Shown: in pieces, positions 36,351 through 45,382 of the stretch
How positions within the stretch are numbered: position 1 is the first letter of the stretch
Layout: each line of letters begins with the position of its first letter
Assembly (NCBI RefSeq): GCF_008329965.1
Contig: NZ_CP036150.1
Coordinates: forward strand, 1,984,001 to 2,048,000
DNA length: 64,000 nt
Origin: Oceanispirochaeta crateris
GTDB taxonomy: Bacteria > Spirochaetota > Spirochaetia > DSM-2461
Direction of reading: 5' to 3'
Translations under genes and position numbers: made by a program
Notes under the pieces: model-generated
Told to the model about the DNA's origin: nothing
Database searches by the model: none
Seen by the model: the letters and a program-made list of their open reading frames with translations, nothing else

Positions 36351-37001
36351 TCACACAATCATTCCAACGGCTCGAACAGGAGAGCCATCTGCATTTTCAA
36401 TTTTCAAGGGGAAGCAGGAAAACTGAATAAAAGATCCAACCAATGAGCGTAAGTGACACAGATTTTCTATGATGATCATATTGTAACTAAAAATCATTTT
36501 GTGATTCTTCATTTTTGTATCTCCCACTTCATCCACAGAAATACAATCGAAACCTAGTCCTTTTAAATTCAATGAGCACAAATATTTTGCGGCCTCAACA
36601 GTCAACACTGGAAAATCTTCAAAATATCCGGGGCTTCCCCATCGCTCATCCCAACCAGTATAGAATAGGACAAATTCAGCCTTTTTTATCTCATCTTCAA
36701 ATTGTGCAATAAAGCTCTGTTCTATGGTTTTTCCCTCCAAATGTGAAACATTGATCACAAAGGCATTTCCTCTGTATGTATCAATATCAAGCTGATCTAA
36801 GGTACTCTTTTCCTTCAGCATATGAGCTGGAGAATCAACATGAGTCCCCGTATGGGAATACATCGTTATTTTCTTTTCAGCAAACCCGTCATCATCGATT
36901 GTATTACTTTTCACAAAAATTGGTGGTTCTGTTCCTGGATACACTGGCATAGATGGCTTCAGTGTCTGAGTCAAGTCAATTAATTTCAAAGACATCTCCA
37001 T
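36351..37001 (-). CDS. Cyclase family protein (kynurenine formamidase/KynB-like)
   Basis: 216 residues. The zinc-site motif HTGTHVDSPAHM (HxGTHxDxPxH) is intact. The N terminus IDLTQTLKPSMPVYPGTEPP and LGFDCISVDEV also fit family PF04199. Members hydrolyse N-formylkynurenine or related amides and esters, or isatin. There are no tryptophan-pathway neighbours here, so the substrate is open. The ribosome site is weak (AAGAAG). Confidence 0.85.
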   Translation of the reverse strand: MEMSLKLIDLTQTLKPSMPVYPGTEPPIFVKSNTIDDDGFAEKKITMYSHTGTHVDSPAHMLKEKSTLDQLDIDTYRGNAFVINVSHLEGKTIEQSFIAQFEDEIKKAEFVLFYTGWDERWGSPGYFEDFPVLTVEAAKYLCSLNLKGLGFDCISVDEVGDTKMKNHKMIFSYNMIIIENLCHLRSLVGSFIQFSCFPLKIENADGSPVRAVGMIV

Positions 37002-37057
37002 AATTTTAATTTTCTTCTTTTTGATTTTTTAAATTTCAGCTTAGATCTCTAAGCTGT

Positions 37058-37801
37058 CTAAAAAGTAAACTGGATTCCCGCTGTTAAATAATGAAACAAG
37101 GCAAATGTATATACATCTCCTCCACCATCTGATCCTCCCTCGAGGATTCGGTATCCCACGCGAAAAACAGTTTCGGGAGAATACTGATATAAGAGTGCCA
37201 GATTAACGTCCTCTGCCCTTCCATAGGGTGAGGCGAGAGCATCTCCATCCAGGAGAACTCCAAGATTGTCATCAAAAAACCATTCAGCACGGAAGTTTAT
37301 TAGAGGAACGACACCGAGATTATCTCGATGAGCATAACCGGAATCACTCATAAGAGCGATATCTGCACTTCGGATCTTAGCGGTTAACCCGATTCCCAGG
37401 TTTAGACTGTCTCTTTTTAGAAACGTCCAGCGGTAAGTCATTCTGTAAGAATCAAACCTATACGTAGAAGAAACATCAGACCCCTCTAAGAAGGTTTTAT
37501 CCTGGAATGTCACATCTTTTCCTATTTTACCCGACCCCTGTACCGTCAGAGGCGCAATTAAAATTGAAACAGTATGTCGATCTAAAAATGTATACCCGCC
37601 ACGAATACGAAGAACAGAAATCAGTGACGATGGTGTTTCCTCGGAAAGGGAAAAAGCCGTGCCAATATCCGAGGGGATACGAACATCATTATAACCGGCA
37701 AAAGCGACTCCTCCTTCAACATCCAGAAACGCTTGAGCTCCCAGGGGAAAGACAACTAAAAGAAGGGTCAGAAGAATAAAACATTTCCGTATAGTTTTCA
37801 T
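37058..37801 (-). CDS. Predicted outer-membrane beta-barrel protein
   Basis: About 247 residues. The signal peptide is KCFILLTLLLVVFPLGAQA. The mature part alternates polar and hydrophobic residues as in beta strands and ends in AGIQFTF, a C-terminal Phe typical of barrel proteins recognised by BamA. I recognise no family. The start is ATG 37799-37801, six bases after GGAG; an in-frame ATG overlaps that site. It lies upstream of the cyclase gene on the same strand, 56 bp apart. Confidence 0.65.
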   Translation of the reverse strand: MKTIRKCFILLTLLLVVFPLGAQAFLDVEGGVAFAGYNDVRIPSDIGTAFSLSEETPSSLISVLRIRGGYTFLDRHTVSILIAPLTVQGSGKIGKDVTFQDKTFLEGSDVSSTYRFDSYRMTYRWTFLKRDSLNLGIGLTAKIRSADIALMSDSGYAHRDNLGVVPLINFRAEWFFDDNLGVLLDGDALASPYGRAEDVNLALLYQYSPETVFRVGYRILEGGSDGGGDVYTFALFHYLTAGIQFTF

Positions 37802-37874
37802 ATAAATCTCCATCTGATTCCTTAAAGATTACTTGTTGATAAAACCAAAAACAAGGAAAATAAATCTAATGAAT

Positions 37875-38831
37875 TTAGGAGCTCGTAACCTGATGATGAA
37901 ATTTTTTCTGCAATAAAGAAAAGACACCACCAGCAGAGAGCTGTTGCAGAAAAATACAAATAATAACCGGCAAAGCCACTTCGGCTCCAAAATATTGTAA
38001 GGCAATCACAACGCCCGCAGCATTATTTCTCATACCGGAAGTGAAAATGATAGAAGGTAGATCCTTACTATCTTTTCCAAGAGTCAGCCAACACAGCACA
38101 AAGGCTACGGAATAATTAAGAACGAGGTGTAGTCCTACAATTAAGAACATCCTGATAATATGCCAATCGATAGAATCGATATAAGGATTTACCGCCGCTC
38201 CATTTACGGAGAGAATAATCATCATTATAATCTTGTTCAACAAATTGGCACCGGGAGAGACCTTCTCAACCATGGCCGGGGCCTTATACCTCATAAAAAT
38301 GCCTGCTATAACGGGTAGAACTATCATTTTAAATAAGTTCAACATCATGGCAATTGCATCAAATTCAACAACTTCTCCCATAAACAAAGAAATTTGAAGA
38401 GGAATCATAAATCCGCTGAAAATTGTGACAACAAAAATAAGTGCTAAAGACAAAACCAAATTACCACCGATAAAACCAGTCCAGATCATGGACGTAATTG
38501 CCACGGGTGTAACGGCCAGTAGAAAATGCCCCAAAGCATATTCTGGAGAACTTGAATAGAATACTTTACCAATTGCAAAGCCGATAAATGGGATAAATAT
38601 ATACAAAATAATTAAACCGACAATGAAGCCCTTTGGTTTTCTTACAACATCTGTGAGACTCTGAAGACTGCAGGAAGTCCCTAATACAAAAACCATAAAC
38701 ATAAGAAAGTAGGGTAAATAGTCGGAGAATGGGATTAAAGTTTCGGAGAAATAAAAACCACCGATGAGAGAGGCGAGGATGAAAAGAAGAAGATACTTAG
38801 TAAAAAAATTATTAATTTTGGTTAACAGCAT
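37875..38831 (-). CDS. BASS-type (bile acid:sodium symporter) family transporter
   Basis: 318 residues, about ten membrane helices. FMVFVLGTSCSLQSLTDVVR, FLLAVTPVAITSMIWTGFIG and FTSGMRNNAAGVVIALQYFG match the BASS/ACR3-like fold with its crossed discontinuous helices. Substrates in this superfamily include bile acids, pantoate, 2-ketoacids and arsenite. Arsenite-type Cys motifs are not evident, so organic-anion:sodium symport is more likely. It is followed upstream by a region of decayed genes. Confidence 0.78.
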   Translation of the reverse strand: MLLTKINNFFTKYLLLFILASLIGGFYFSETLIPFSDYLPYFLMFMVFVLGTSCSLQSLTDVVRKPKGFIVGLIILYIFIPFIGFAIGKVFYSSSPEYALGHFLLAVTPVAITSMIWTGFIGGNLVLSLALIFVVTIFSGFMIPLQISLFMGEVVEFDAIAMMLNLFKMIVLPVIAGIFMRYKAPAMVEKVSPGANLLNKIIMMIILSVNGAAVNPYIDSIDWHIIRMFLIVGLHLVLNYSVAFVLCWLTLGKDSKDLPSIIFTSGMRNNAAGVVIALQYFGAEVALPVIICIFLQQLSAGGVFSLLQKKFHHQVTSS

Positions 38832-39109
38832 ATTGCGTACAAACTCCTAGTGTACTGATTGTATATTATTTAAAATAACAATCCAATATTGCTGAGGAAT
38901 TTACAGGCTAAAGGATTCTTACTCATTGATTTTAGAAATATGTGGAGCGTTCAGGAACCCATTCTCATGATATTGAATCATTCAGGAAGGTACTGTCTTT
39001 TCACACCTACTATAATTGAGAGTTGTGTTCCATTAGATTCTCAATTGCCTACAATCTTTGGCAATCTTATCTGATAAAACCTATAAACAGAAATACTTTC
39101 TTCTCCATT

Positions 39110-39490
39110 TTATGCTTTCCTGGGCAACATCTCTTCATATTTCTTTAGTACAGCTAAAGAATTTAAATCAAAACCATTCTTACGATTTTCATCCAATGGA
39201 ACAATTTTCATTGTATATCAGGCGGTCATTCCACCAGGAATTGTCCTCTCAAATTTCGAGAATCCAGGTACAATGTTTTTGCCTTCAACCATAAATCAGG
39301 ATGTCGAGGATCCAAGACCATGTTTTACCCTAGTCCTACCATGTCAATAATACAATTTATCAGGATATCATTAACATATTGACTGTTTTTTAAAGCCACC
39401 AGTCAACATGAGGGGAAGAGCTGTTGCTTCTTGAGCTAAGCGGACAAAATTGAGAAAAATATGGACCACAATTCGAACCTTCAGAATTGG
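39110..39490 (-). pseudogene. Remnant of an NADH:flavin oxidoreductase (old yellow enzyme family)
   Basis: Pieces of the C-terminal half of an OYE-type barrel can be read in shifted frames: VRLAQEATALPLMLTGGF, then IDMVGLG, VLDPRHPDLWLKAK and IPGGMTA, a TGA (39218-39220) where the family has Trp, then YTMKIVPL and LKKYEEMLPRKA ending at TAA 39110-39112. At least two frameshifts and one nonsense codon are present and the N-terminal half is missing. Family members reduce enones or release dienoyl substrates with flavin. From 38832 to 39109 I see nothing recognisable. Confidence 0.7.
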
Positions 39491-39603
39491 CTTTCTCTCC
39501 ACCAAGATCTATTTCATACCTCCCTGTTGCAATGTAACTGATCTGCTTATGAGGATGGCAATGGGGGGGCGACGGTCCCTTTATCAAAAACTATTTGTAT
39601 ATA
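39490..39603 (-). pseudogene. Remnant of a cupin-domain protein (KdgF-like)
   Basis: FDKGTVAP in one frame and HCHPHKQISYIATGRYEIDL followed by GGE in the next correspond to the first cupin motif, with metal-binding histidines. A run of seven C (39563-39569 as G on the plus strand) carries the frameshift. The second cupin motif is missing; sequence passes directly into the OYE remnant. It begins immediately after the stop of the lipoprotein gene. It resembles KdgF-type sugar-acid cupins. Confidence 0.6.
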
Positions 39604-40353
39604 TTATTTTCTGTAAGCTTTACTTAAATCCACAGAAAAAACTTGTCCATCATAAATTGAATTCAACTGACTCGCCATACAAGGAATAGACCTAGTAAAA
39701 TCTTTTTTATTCAAATTTGTGTGTGCAGTCCCATAGATTCCCATTATGTGTTCATGATCAACTGAATGTAATTCTCTAATAAAATTTTCAACCATTTTAT
39801 TTTCTCTATATATATCATTATTGGAATTGTAGTATTGGGAACCCTGATCAATGACATGTTTAGTTATTTTGTAGTTTTCTGATTCAGATAAGCCATTTTT
39901 TTCTAAGTAGTTTAAATACCGCAATCCAGTAGAAAAATACTGATGTCCCACATCTGTTCCATGAAAAATTGTTTCCGGGCAGGTTTTCTTAATCCTTTTA
40001 TAGAAATTCAAAATATATGGATTATGCGATGCAGTACCTTCCCAGTCTGAATAGACTTCATATAATCTAACATCCTCTTCATCTCCCATCCATAAGTTCA
40101 AATATTCTGCAGTAAAATAAGCTGTTTCGATGAATAAATGCCTCATCCCACTTTCATAATGTTCATTCCAGATAGTAAACTCTTCATTTATGGTTTTTTT
40201 CACCCCGTGCTTTTCACCATAAAGATATATTTTCCCATTATAGGGTGTTACTATAAAATCATTACTTTCCACGTATACAAAGTTGTCTTTTGTGGCACAC
40301 GAGCATAGGAGTAAAAGGACTCCTGATAAGAGAGATGTGATGCTTTTATGCAT
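39604..40353 (-). CDS. Lipoprotein with GExHG motif (TraB/ChaN/EreA-like fold suspected)
   Basis: 249 residues. The signal SLLSGVLLLLCSC gives a lipobox with Cys19 or so. YLYGEKHGVKKT contains the GExHG motif and MRHLFIETAYF a conserved Glu, followed near the end by GIYGTAHTNL with a His. This trio resembles the metal or haem site of the erythromycin-esterase/ChaN/TraB superfamily; the family assignment is tentative and the function unknown. It is intact despite lying among pseudogenes on both sides. Confidence 0.5.
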   Translation of the reverse strand: MHKSITSLLSGVLLLLCSCATKDNFVYVESNDFIVTPYNGKIYLYGEKHGVKKTINEEFTIWNEHYESGMRHLFIETAYFTAEYLNLWMGDEEDVRLYEVYSDWEGTASHNPYILNFYKRIKKTCPETIFHGTDVGHQYFSTGLRYLNYLEKNGLSESENYKITKHVIDQGSQYYNSNNDIYRENKMVENFIRELHSVDHEHIMGIYGTAHTNLNKKDFTRSIPCMASQLNSIYDGQVFSVDLSKAYRK

Positions 40354-40812
40354 TGTTCAGCCTTCATAAATAATAATTAGATTTTACCTTCGATCGATAA
40401 TGAAAATCATAGCTGGTTTCTGCAACCAAGTATACATATGTTCTGCTCGTGTCTATCTATAGTTTACTTTTAATCAAGATTTAAATGCTTGGTCCATCAC
40501 CTGCCACCATCCTATCAAAGGTTTCAATCATTCGTGCTATCAAAATAATACTATTAAGAATTCAAATAAGATCGTTGGTGATTATACATAACGATGATCC
40601 GATAGACTCAGATTTTTTTAAAAAAAGTGTGCTTTATCATTATTCACGAATTGGTGACAACTCCATTATTGAAAAATTCTGTATCCAAGTAATGAACTGT
40701 TGATTTTTTCATGATGAAGTCAACAAAAAACCTGTCTATTTTACACGGTGCCCTTTCAATTATTTGAAATTTGATTTGGAAAAGAGCACCTGAACTTTCA
40801 GGATTTCAAAAA
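40354..40812. other. Intergenic region with no intact gene; possible racemase relic
   Basis: AT-rich and full of stops. The plus-strand frame 40485-40703 reads LGPSPATILSK, then IIRAIKI and IIHNDDPID. This faintly recalls the LGGxxPxAT and NxPxIPDR motifs of aspartate/glutamate racemases, in damaged form. The resemblance is weak and may be chance. Confidence 0.25.
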
Positions 40813-41315
40813 TCAAACTAGCTGTCTATGCGCTTCTTCCACAAAGGTAAGAATATTTTCTAGGGAAACATCCCCTTCCACTGCGTGAGAAGGAGAAAAA
40901 ATATATCCTCCGTCCTTTCCCAGCTCCAATAGATGCTGAGATTCCTTTAGCACATCCTCTTTTGTCCCAAATGGCAAGGTCTTTTGTGTAGACAACCCAC
41001 CCCAGAAAGCTAAACGGCCTCGATACATACTGACAAGTTCATCCGTATCCATAACTTCCGGTTGAAAAGGATTAAAACAATCCGATATCGATTAAATCTG
41101 GAAAGACTTCATCCACATCACCACAAGAGTGGATCAGAATATACTTTCCATAATCCTTGACGGCTTTATACATCCTCTTTAAATGAGGAAAAATCATCTC
41201 TCGCCAGTAATCAGGGCCCATAATCAGTCCATGCTGCTGCCCCCAGTCATCCCCGAAATAGATGGCATCGATATCATATTTTACAGCATTCTCTATGAGT
41301 CCAATATTGAAATGG
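40813..41315 (-). pseudogene. Remnant of a uroporphyrinogen decarboxylase (URO-D)-family protein
   Basis: The C-terminal half reads NIGLIENAVKYDIDAIYFGD, DWGQQHGLIMGPDYWREMIF, HSCGDVDEVFPDLIDIGL, then a frameshift near 41078 (stop TAA in the first frame) and CFNPFQPEVMDTDELVSMYR and SPSHAVEGDVSLENIL. The N-terminal half is lost: homology stops abruptly near 41315, where an ABC-permease remnant on the other strand begins. Such URO-D relatives in sugar clusters are often corrinoid methyltransferase-like proteins and not haem enzymes. Confidence 0.85.
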
Positions 41316-41527
41316 ATATTATTACAGCCGTTGTTCTGGGTGGAGTCAGTATCGCCGGTGGTTCTGGTTAGATTACAGGAGTTATTTTCGGGGTTCTTCT
41401 GATGGGAGTTCTAACCAACGGCATGATATTGATGAATGTTGATGAATACACACAGTGGATTATCAAAGGAGTGGTTCTTCTAGGAGCGGTCAGCCTCGAT
41501 GAGATTTCTAGTAGAAAGAAAAACTGA
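41305..41527 (+). pseudogene. Remnant of a ribose-type ABC permease (C-terminal 70 residues)
   Basis: ITAVVLGGVSIAGGSG, a TAG stop (41369-41371), then ITGVIFGVLLMGVLTNGM and IIKGVVLLGAVSLDEI up to TGA 41525-41527. This is the conserved C-terminal end of RbsC/RhaP-like permeases. The 5' portion is missing. The 5' edge coincides with the truncated edge of the URO-D remnant, marking a deletion or rearrangement junction. Confidence 0.85.
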
Positions 41528-41549
41528 CCGACTTATTATATTTACAATC

Positions 41550-41582
41550 GAAGCTCCTGAAAGAATCCTTTTTAGGAGCTTC
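41550..41582 (+). terminator. Hairpin after the permease remnant
   Basis: GAAGCTCCT (41550-41558) and AGGAGCTTC (41574-41582), followed by TCCTTT. Probably the surviving terminator of the lost ABC operon. Confidence 0.6.
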
Positions 41583-41707
41583 TCCTTTAAATATATTTAA
41601 AACCGGTTTTCCATAATAAACAGATTCTATATTCTATCTTCATTAGATTTAAATGGATCTATCACAGTGAATTGAAGAACTTGTATATGACGATCAAGGA
41701 TTAAACA

Positions 41708-42682
41708 ATGTTCTTCTGTTCATCTACAATACAGAGTGTTAAAATAGAGAAAATGAAATATAAAATATTCATTCTCTTTTGCATAATTCATTGCCTCACT
41801 AGCTGTATTAAAACTAAGAAAGATTTACCACTTATAATTGTAGGGTATACACTTCAAGATCTGAAAAATCCTTACTTCCAAGCCCTTGCAAATGGTTGCC
41901 GGGACAGAGCAAGAGAACTGGGAATCGAAATCATTATAAAAGACGGAGCTAGTTCAGCAGAGATTCAGGCTAAACAAATCAGAGAGTTTATCCAAATGAA
42001 TGTAGATGCTGTTATCTGCAGTCCTGTTGAATCTAATTCAATGATAAAATTAATCAATGAGTGCCACGATAAAGGTATACCATTCATCAATCCCAATCAG
42101 AAAATTGAAGGAGCTGATGCTCAAATTGCCCTAAACGAATACGATTTTGGCGTAGCAGGAGGAAGCATTGCAGGTCGTTTCATTAGAGATGTTCTACAAG
42201 GAAAGGCAGATGTTCTTGTTCTTTCCTACTTACCAGAAACAAATCTCTTACAGAATAGAGAGAAAGGACTGATTGACGGCATTCACAACTATGCACCACA
42301 AGCTCAAATTATTGCCCGTGTTCCCGCTCATACTCCTGAATTAGGAATGGTAGAGACAGAAAAAGCTCTTATAAATAATCCGACAATCAAAATAATCGTG
42401 GCAATCAATGATAGCGGAGCTATAGGAGCCTATGAGGCTGTTAAGACCCTGGGACTGGATGGACCTGATTTTTGTGTTGTTGGCTTAGATGCGACATCGC
42501 AAGCCATTGAAAAAATGAAACATCCGGACTCAATCTATAGAGGTACCGTTGATATAGATCCTTATGGCTCTGGAAAATTGATCATGGATGTTACTTGGAA
42601 CGTATTGAAGAACGGTCCTCTTAATCAAACAATGCAGTTTCCAATGACATCTGTGACAAAAGAAAATCTTGTACTATATTGA
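41708..42682 (+). CDS. Orphan ribose-type sugar-binding lipoprotein
   Basis: 324 residues from ATG 41708 (AAGGA seven bases upstream) or 309 from ATG 41753, which would give a more usual lipoprotein signal (FILFCIIHCLTSC). The mature domain is a family-4 periplasmic binding protein: GYTLQDLKNPYFQALANGCR, DAVICSPVESNSM, VAINDSGAIGAYEA, VVGLDATSQAI. It should bind a pentose or hexose, but the adjacent permease is a pseudogene and no ATPase is nearby. It must work with a distant transporter, act as a chemoreceptor ligand-binding protein, or be a survivor of a decayed operon. Confidence 0.82.
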   Translation: MFFCSSTIQSVKIEKMKYKIFILFCIIHCLTSCIKTKKDLPLIIVGYTLQDLKNPYFQALANGCRDRARELGIEIIIKDGASSAEIQAKQIREFIQMNVDAVICSPVESNSMIKLINECHDKGIPFINPNQKIEGADAQIALNEYDFGVAGGSIAGRFIRDVLQGKADVLVLSYLPETNLLQNREKGLIDGIHNYAPQAQIIARVPAHTPELGMVETEKALINNPTIKIIVAINDSGAIGAYEAVKTLGLDGPDFCVVGLDATSQAIEKMKHPDSIYRGTVDIDPYGSGKLIMDVTWNVLKNGPLNQTMQFPMTSVTKENLVLY

Positions 42683-42822
42683 CAGATCTAGGGATTGTAC
42701 AGTACGTGACTGGGTAAAAAATCATGGCTTAAGTTTTTTTTGATAAAGAACCTTCAATCTATGAGTGAAGGATATAAGACCATGAGTGAATCACCTTAAA
42801 ATTCCTGTAATGTATTCCAAAA

Positions 42823-42850
42823 AAAATCCACCATAAATATGGTGGATTTT
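42823..42850 (-). terminator. Intrinsic terminator of cstA
   Basis: AAAATCCACCAT (42823-42834), loop AAAT, ATGGTGGATTTT (42839-42850): a perfect 12-bp stem. On the minus strand it is followed by a T8 run, seven bases after the cstA stop codon. Confidence 0.88.
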
Positions 42851-42856
42851 ATTTTA

Positions 42857-44470
42857 TCAGGCAGGTTCCTGTATCAATTGTTCTCTCTTACCAAAGAGAA
42901 TATGGTAGGACTCCTTAATCAATACAATAGCAAGTACAAACAGTACGACTGCAAAGAAAACAAGCAGATAGTTTCCTGAAGCAATATTATTCTTAGCCAG
43001 GATAACAAGAGCGGTTAATGTGACCAAAAACATAAAAACCATGGGAATTTTCACCATTTTATTTTCACGTCCGGTCTGAGCCAGCCAGGCTCCGATTGCA
43101 AGAAGAGCAATCGCAGACAATAACTGATTAGCAGAACCAAAAATAGGCCAGATTGTTTTCCAGTCCGTAAAACCAACGATACCACCGATAACAACGGAGA
43201 TACTCGTGGCGACATACATATTTGAAAGAGTGGCAGCAACCTTGCTTTTTTCCTCATTGGCAGCTTCCATGAAAAATTCCTGAAAGACAAAACGGGCAAG
43301 TCTTGTGGCTGTATCCAAACTAGTAAGAGCAAAGGCGGAGATAGCCAGGGCTACAAATGGGACACCCACTTCCATGGGGATACCGATCTTGCTCATAAAA
43401 GTTCCTACTCCAATGGAGAATGTAGGAATGGCTCCCCCCTTCTGCATGCCAACGGCACCAATGGCTACCAGAGCAATAACAGCCAAGACACCTTCAATCA
43501 GCATTCCACCATATCCGACAACCTTTGCATCCTGTTCTTTATCAATCATTTTAGAAGTGGTCCCGGACCCAACGAGGGAGTGAAATCCTGAGATGGCACC
43601 ACAGGCTACTGTCACAAATAGGATGGGAAACATAAGGGAACCATTGATATTAAAAGCAGTAAAGGCAGGGACTTCTGTCATCCTTGGTACGGCAATGAAC
43701 ATCCCTAATAAAGCTCCGCCAATCATGGCATAAAGGAGGAATGAGTTCAAATAGTCTCTGGGCTGTAGCAGTATCCATACGGGTGTCACTGAAGCAAGAA
43801 AAATATATGCTAAAAGAATAAACATCCAAGTCTTTACTGTGAGAACCAGGGGAAACATCATTCCCACCCAAATACAAACACCTAAAAGGGCAATGCCGAC
43901 GACACTACTGATGATGAGATTCATCTTTCTTCTATAAACAGAAAAGCCGAATACCACAGCAACAACCATAAACAGCAGAGACGCTGTGGCTGCCTGCGGG
44001 GTTGCGGCGAATGTTGAAGCAACGATATTCAAAAAGGCGGCGACAACAAGAATGAGGGTCAACCATGCAAAAATTCCAAAGAGTTTCTTTCCTCTTCGGC
44101 CGATATTCTTTTCTATGATTTCTCCTATGGAGTTTCCATTATGTCTTAGGGAAGCTATGAGAGCACCAAAATCATGAACTCCTCCGAAAAAGATACTTCC
44201 GATAATTATCCATAACAGGACAGGGACCCATCCAAACATAGCGGCGGCTATGGGACCTGTAATAGGTCCGGCACCGGCAATGGATGCAAAGTGATGACCG
44301 AGCACGACACCCTTTGATGCCGGTACATAATCAATACCATCCTCTTTGGTATGCGAGGGTGTCTCTCTTTTGGGATCAATACCCCATTTTTTACAAAGCC
44401 AACCACCGTAAAAAATATAGGCGATTACAAAGATGGCAATTGCAAAAAGGATGATGAAAAGTGAATTCAT
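42857..44470 (-). CDS. cstA: Carbon starvation protein CstA family transporter
   Basis: About 537 residues, many membrane helices, shorter than E. coli CstA (about 700). KGVVLGHHFASIAGAGPITG, VLLWIIIGSIFFGGVHDFGA and FHSLVGSGTTSKMIDKEQDA are family motifs. Family members import pyruvate (BtsT) or peptides. The start is ATG 44468-44470 with AGGAGG upstream. The gene begins 10 bp after a 171-residue protein of unknown function and ends at a strong terminator. Confidence 0.92.
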   Translation of the reverse strand: MNSLFIILFAIAIFVIAYIFYGGWLCKKWGIDPKRETPSHTKEDGIDYVPASKGVVLGHHFASIAGAGPITGPIAAAMFGWVPVLLWIIIGSIFFGGVHDFGALIASLRHNGNSIGEIIEKNIGRRGKKLFGIFAWLTLILVVAAFLNIVASTFAATPQAATASLLFMVVAVVFGFSVYRRKMNLIISSVVGIALLGVCIWVGMMFPLVLTVKTWMFILLAYIFLASVTPVWILLQPRDYLNSFLLYAMIGGALLGMFIAVPRMTEVPAFTAFNINGSLMFPILFVTVACGAISGFHSLVGSGTTSKMIDKEQDAKVVGYGGMLIEGVLAVIALVAIGAVGMQKGGAIPTFSIGVGTFMSKIGIPMEVGVPFVALAISAFALTSLDTATRLARFVFQEFFMEAANEEKSKVAATLSNMYVATSISVVIGGIVGFTDWKTIWPIFGSANQLLSAIALLAIGAWLAQTGRENKMVKIPMVFMFLVTLTALVILAKNNIASGNYLLVFFAVVLFVLAIVLIKESYHILFGKREQLIQEPA

Positions 44471-44480
44471 AGAAATCCTC

Positions 44481-44993
44481 CTATAGGACAACAGCTTCTG
44501 GATTAAAAAAGGCAGCTGTCTTTTTATTTTTTTTATGCGAAATCACTCGTTCTTCTGAAAGAGCAATAACAATTACGTTTAAATCGGCCCAGCCTTTAAA
44601 GCCAAGGGCATAACTTTTTTGACGGAAAAATTTCCTGATAAACTTTTCCGTCTTTTCGGGTATGGGTGTCTGAGTAATCAAGACCAGAAAAACTTCTGAT
44701 GACATGTGTTCTTTAGCAGGAGGTGCAATCTCTTTTAACTTACTCTTTAAATAGCTGAGCTCTTCTTTAAGATCATAGAGATTTAAGCCATCACTCTTGC
44801 GGACTAAAAAGTATTCATTATTTTCAAAGCCGTATAACTTGATCTCCGGAAGAAAAACAAATTTTTCATTTCTGATGTTGAGATCGGCTCTGAAATCGTA
44901 GCTATATTTTTCCAGATTATACTGTTCTGAAATATCAAAATTCTTATGTAATTTCTGAATCAGACTGTTAGTATAGCTTTCATAGGTAGTCAT
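44481..44993 (-). CDS. Hypothetical protein encoded directly upstream of cstA
   Basis: About 171 residues, no signal peptide or membrane helix, charged and lysine-rich. I do not recognise a family. The pattern (FRADLNIRNEKFVFLPEIKL and VFLVLITQTPIPEKTEKFIR) suggests a soluble alpha/beta protein. Its stop lies 10 bp before the cstA start, so the pair is translated from one mRNA. The start is unclear: ATG 44991-44993 has no ribosome site, and a GTG at 45011 is an alternative. It could be a cytoplasmic regulator or accessory of the transporter (inference). Confidence 0.6.
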   Translation of the reverse strand: MTTYESYTNSLIQKLHKNFDISEQYNLEKYSYDFRADLNIRNEKFVFLPEIKLYGFENNEYFLVRKSDGLNLYDLKEELSYLKSKLKEIAPPAKEHMSSEVFLVLITQTPIPEKTEKFIRKFFRQKSYALGFKGWADLNVIVIALSEERVISHKKNKKTAAFFNPEAVVL

Positions 44994-45011
44994 CAAAAAG
45001 CATAGTAACAC

Positions 45012-45382
45012 GATGCTTTTTTACAAATCAAATTATTTTAAGACGACCTATAATAATCACACATATATTTATTAACGTATTAAAAAAATGTTGAATCAAG
45101 TAAATCTAAAAGTGACCTAAAAGTAACAAAAGTGTGAAATGTTATAAACATGCTTTGATATTTTACGGGGAAGAGCTCGTTATTTTAGAAAAAAAAGAAT
45201 CTAAAAAAATGCATAAAAAACAAATATTCCATAGTTTTAAGAAAAAACAATTTTTTTTAATTTTTTTATTGATATAGGCTTTGTTCACTATTTATTATAT
45301 GAATGAGGGATTAATTAGAATGAAAAATGAAGAGAACGAGCCGAAACTCTCTTGTTGATAAAAAATGTTTCTTGAAAATCAC
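45012..45382. other. AT-rich intergenic region with a candidate promoter and a very short reading frame
   Basis: TTGATA (45269-45274) and TATTAT (45293-45298), 18 bases apart on the plus strand, precede a 19-codon frame starting at ATG 45299 with an inner ATG after GAGGG. It could express a small RNA or peptide towards the convergent MFS-HEAT gene. No further support is visible. Confidence 0.3.

Noticed and set aside
40485-40703. 72-codon plus-strand frame resembling an aspartate/glutamate racemase
   Set aside because: The resemblance is confined to a few residues of two motifs and the frame lacks a ribosome site; noted only as a possible relic.
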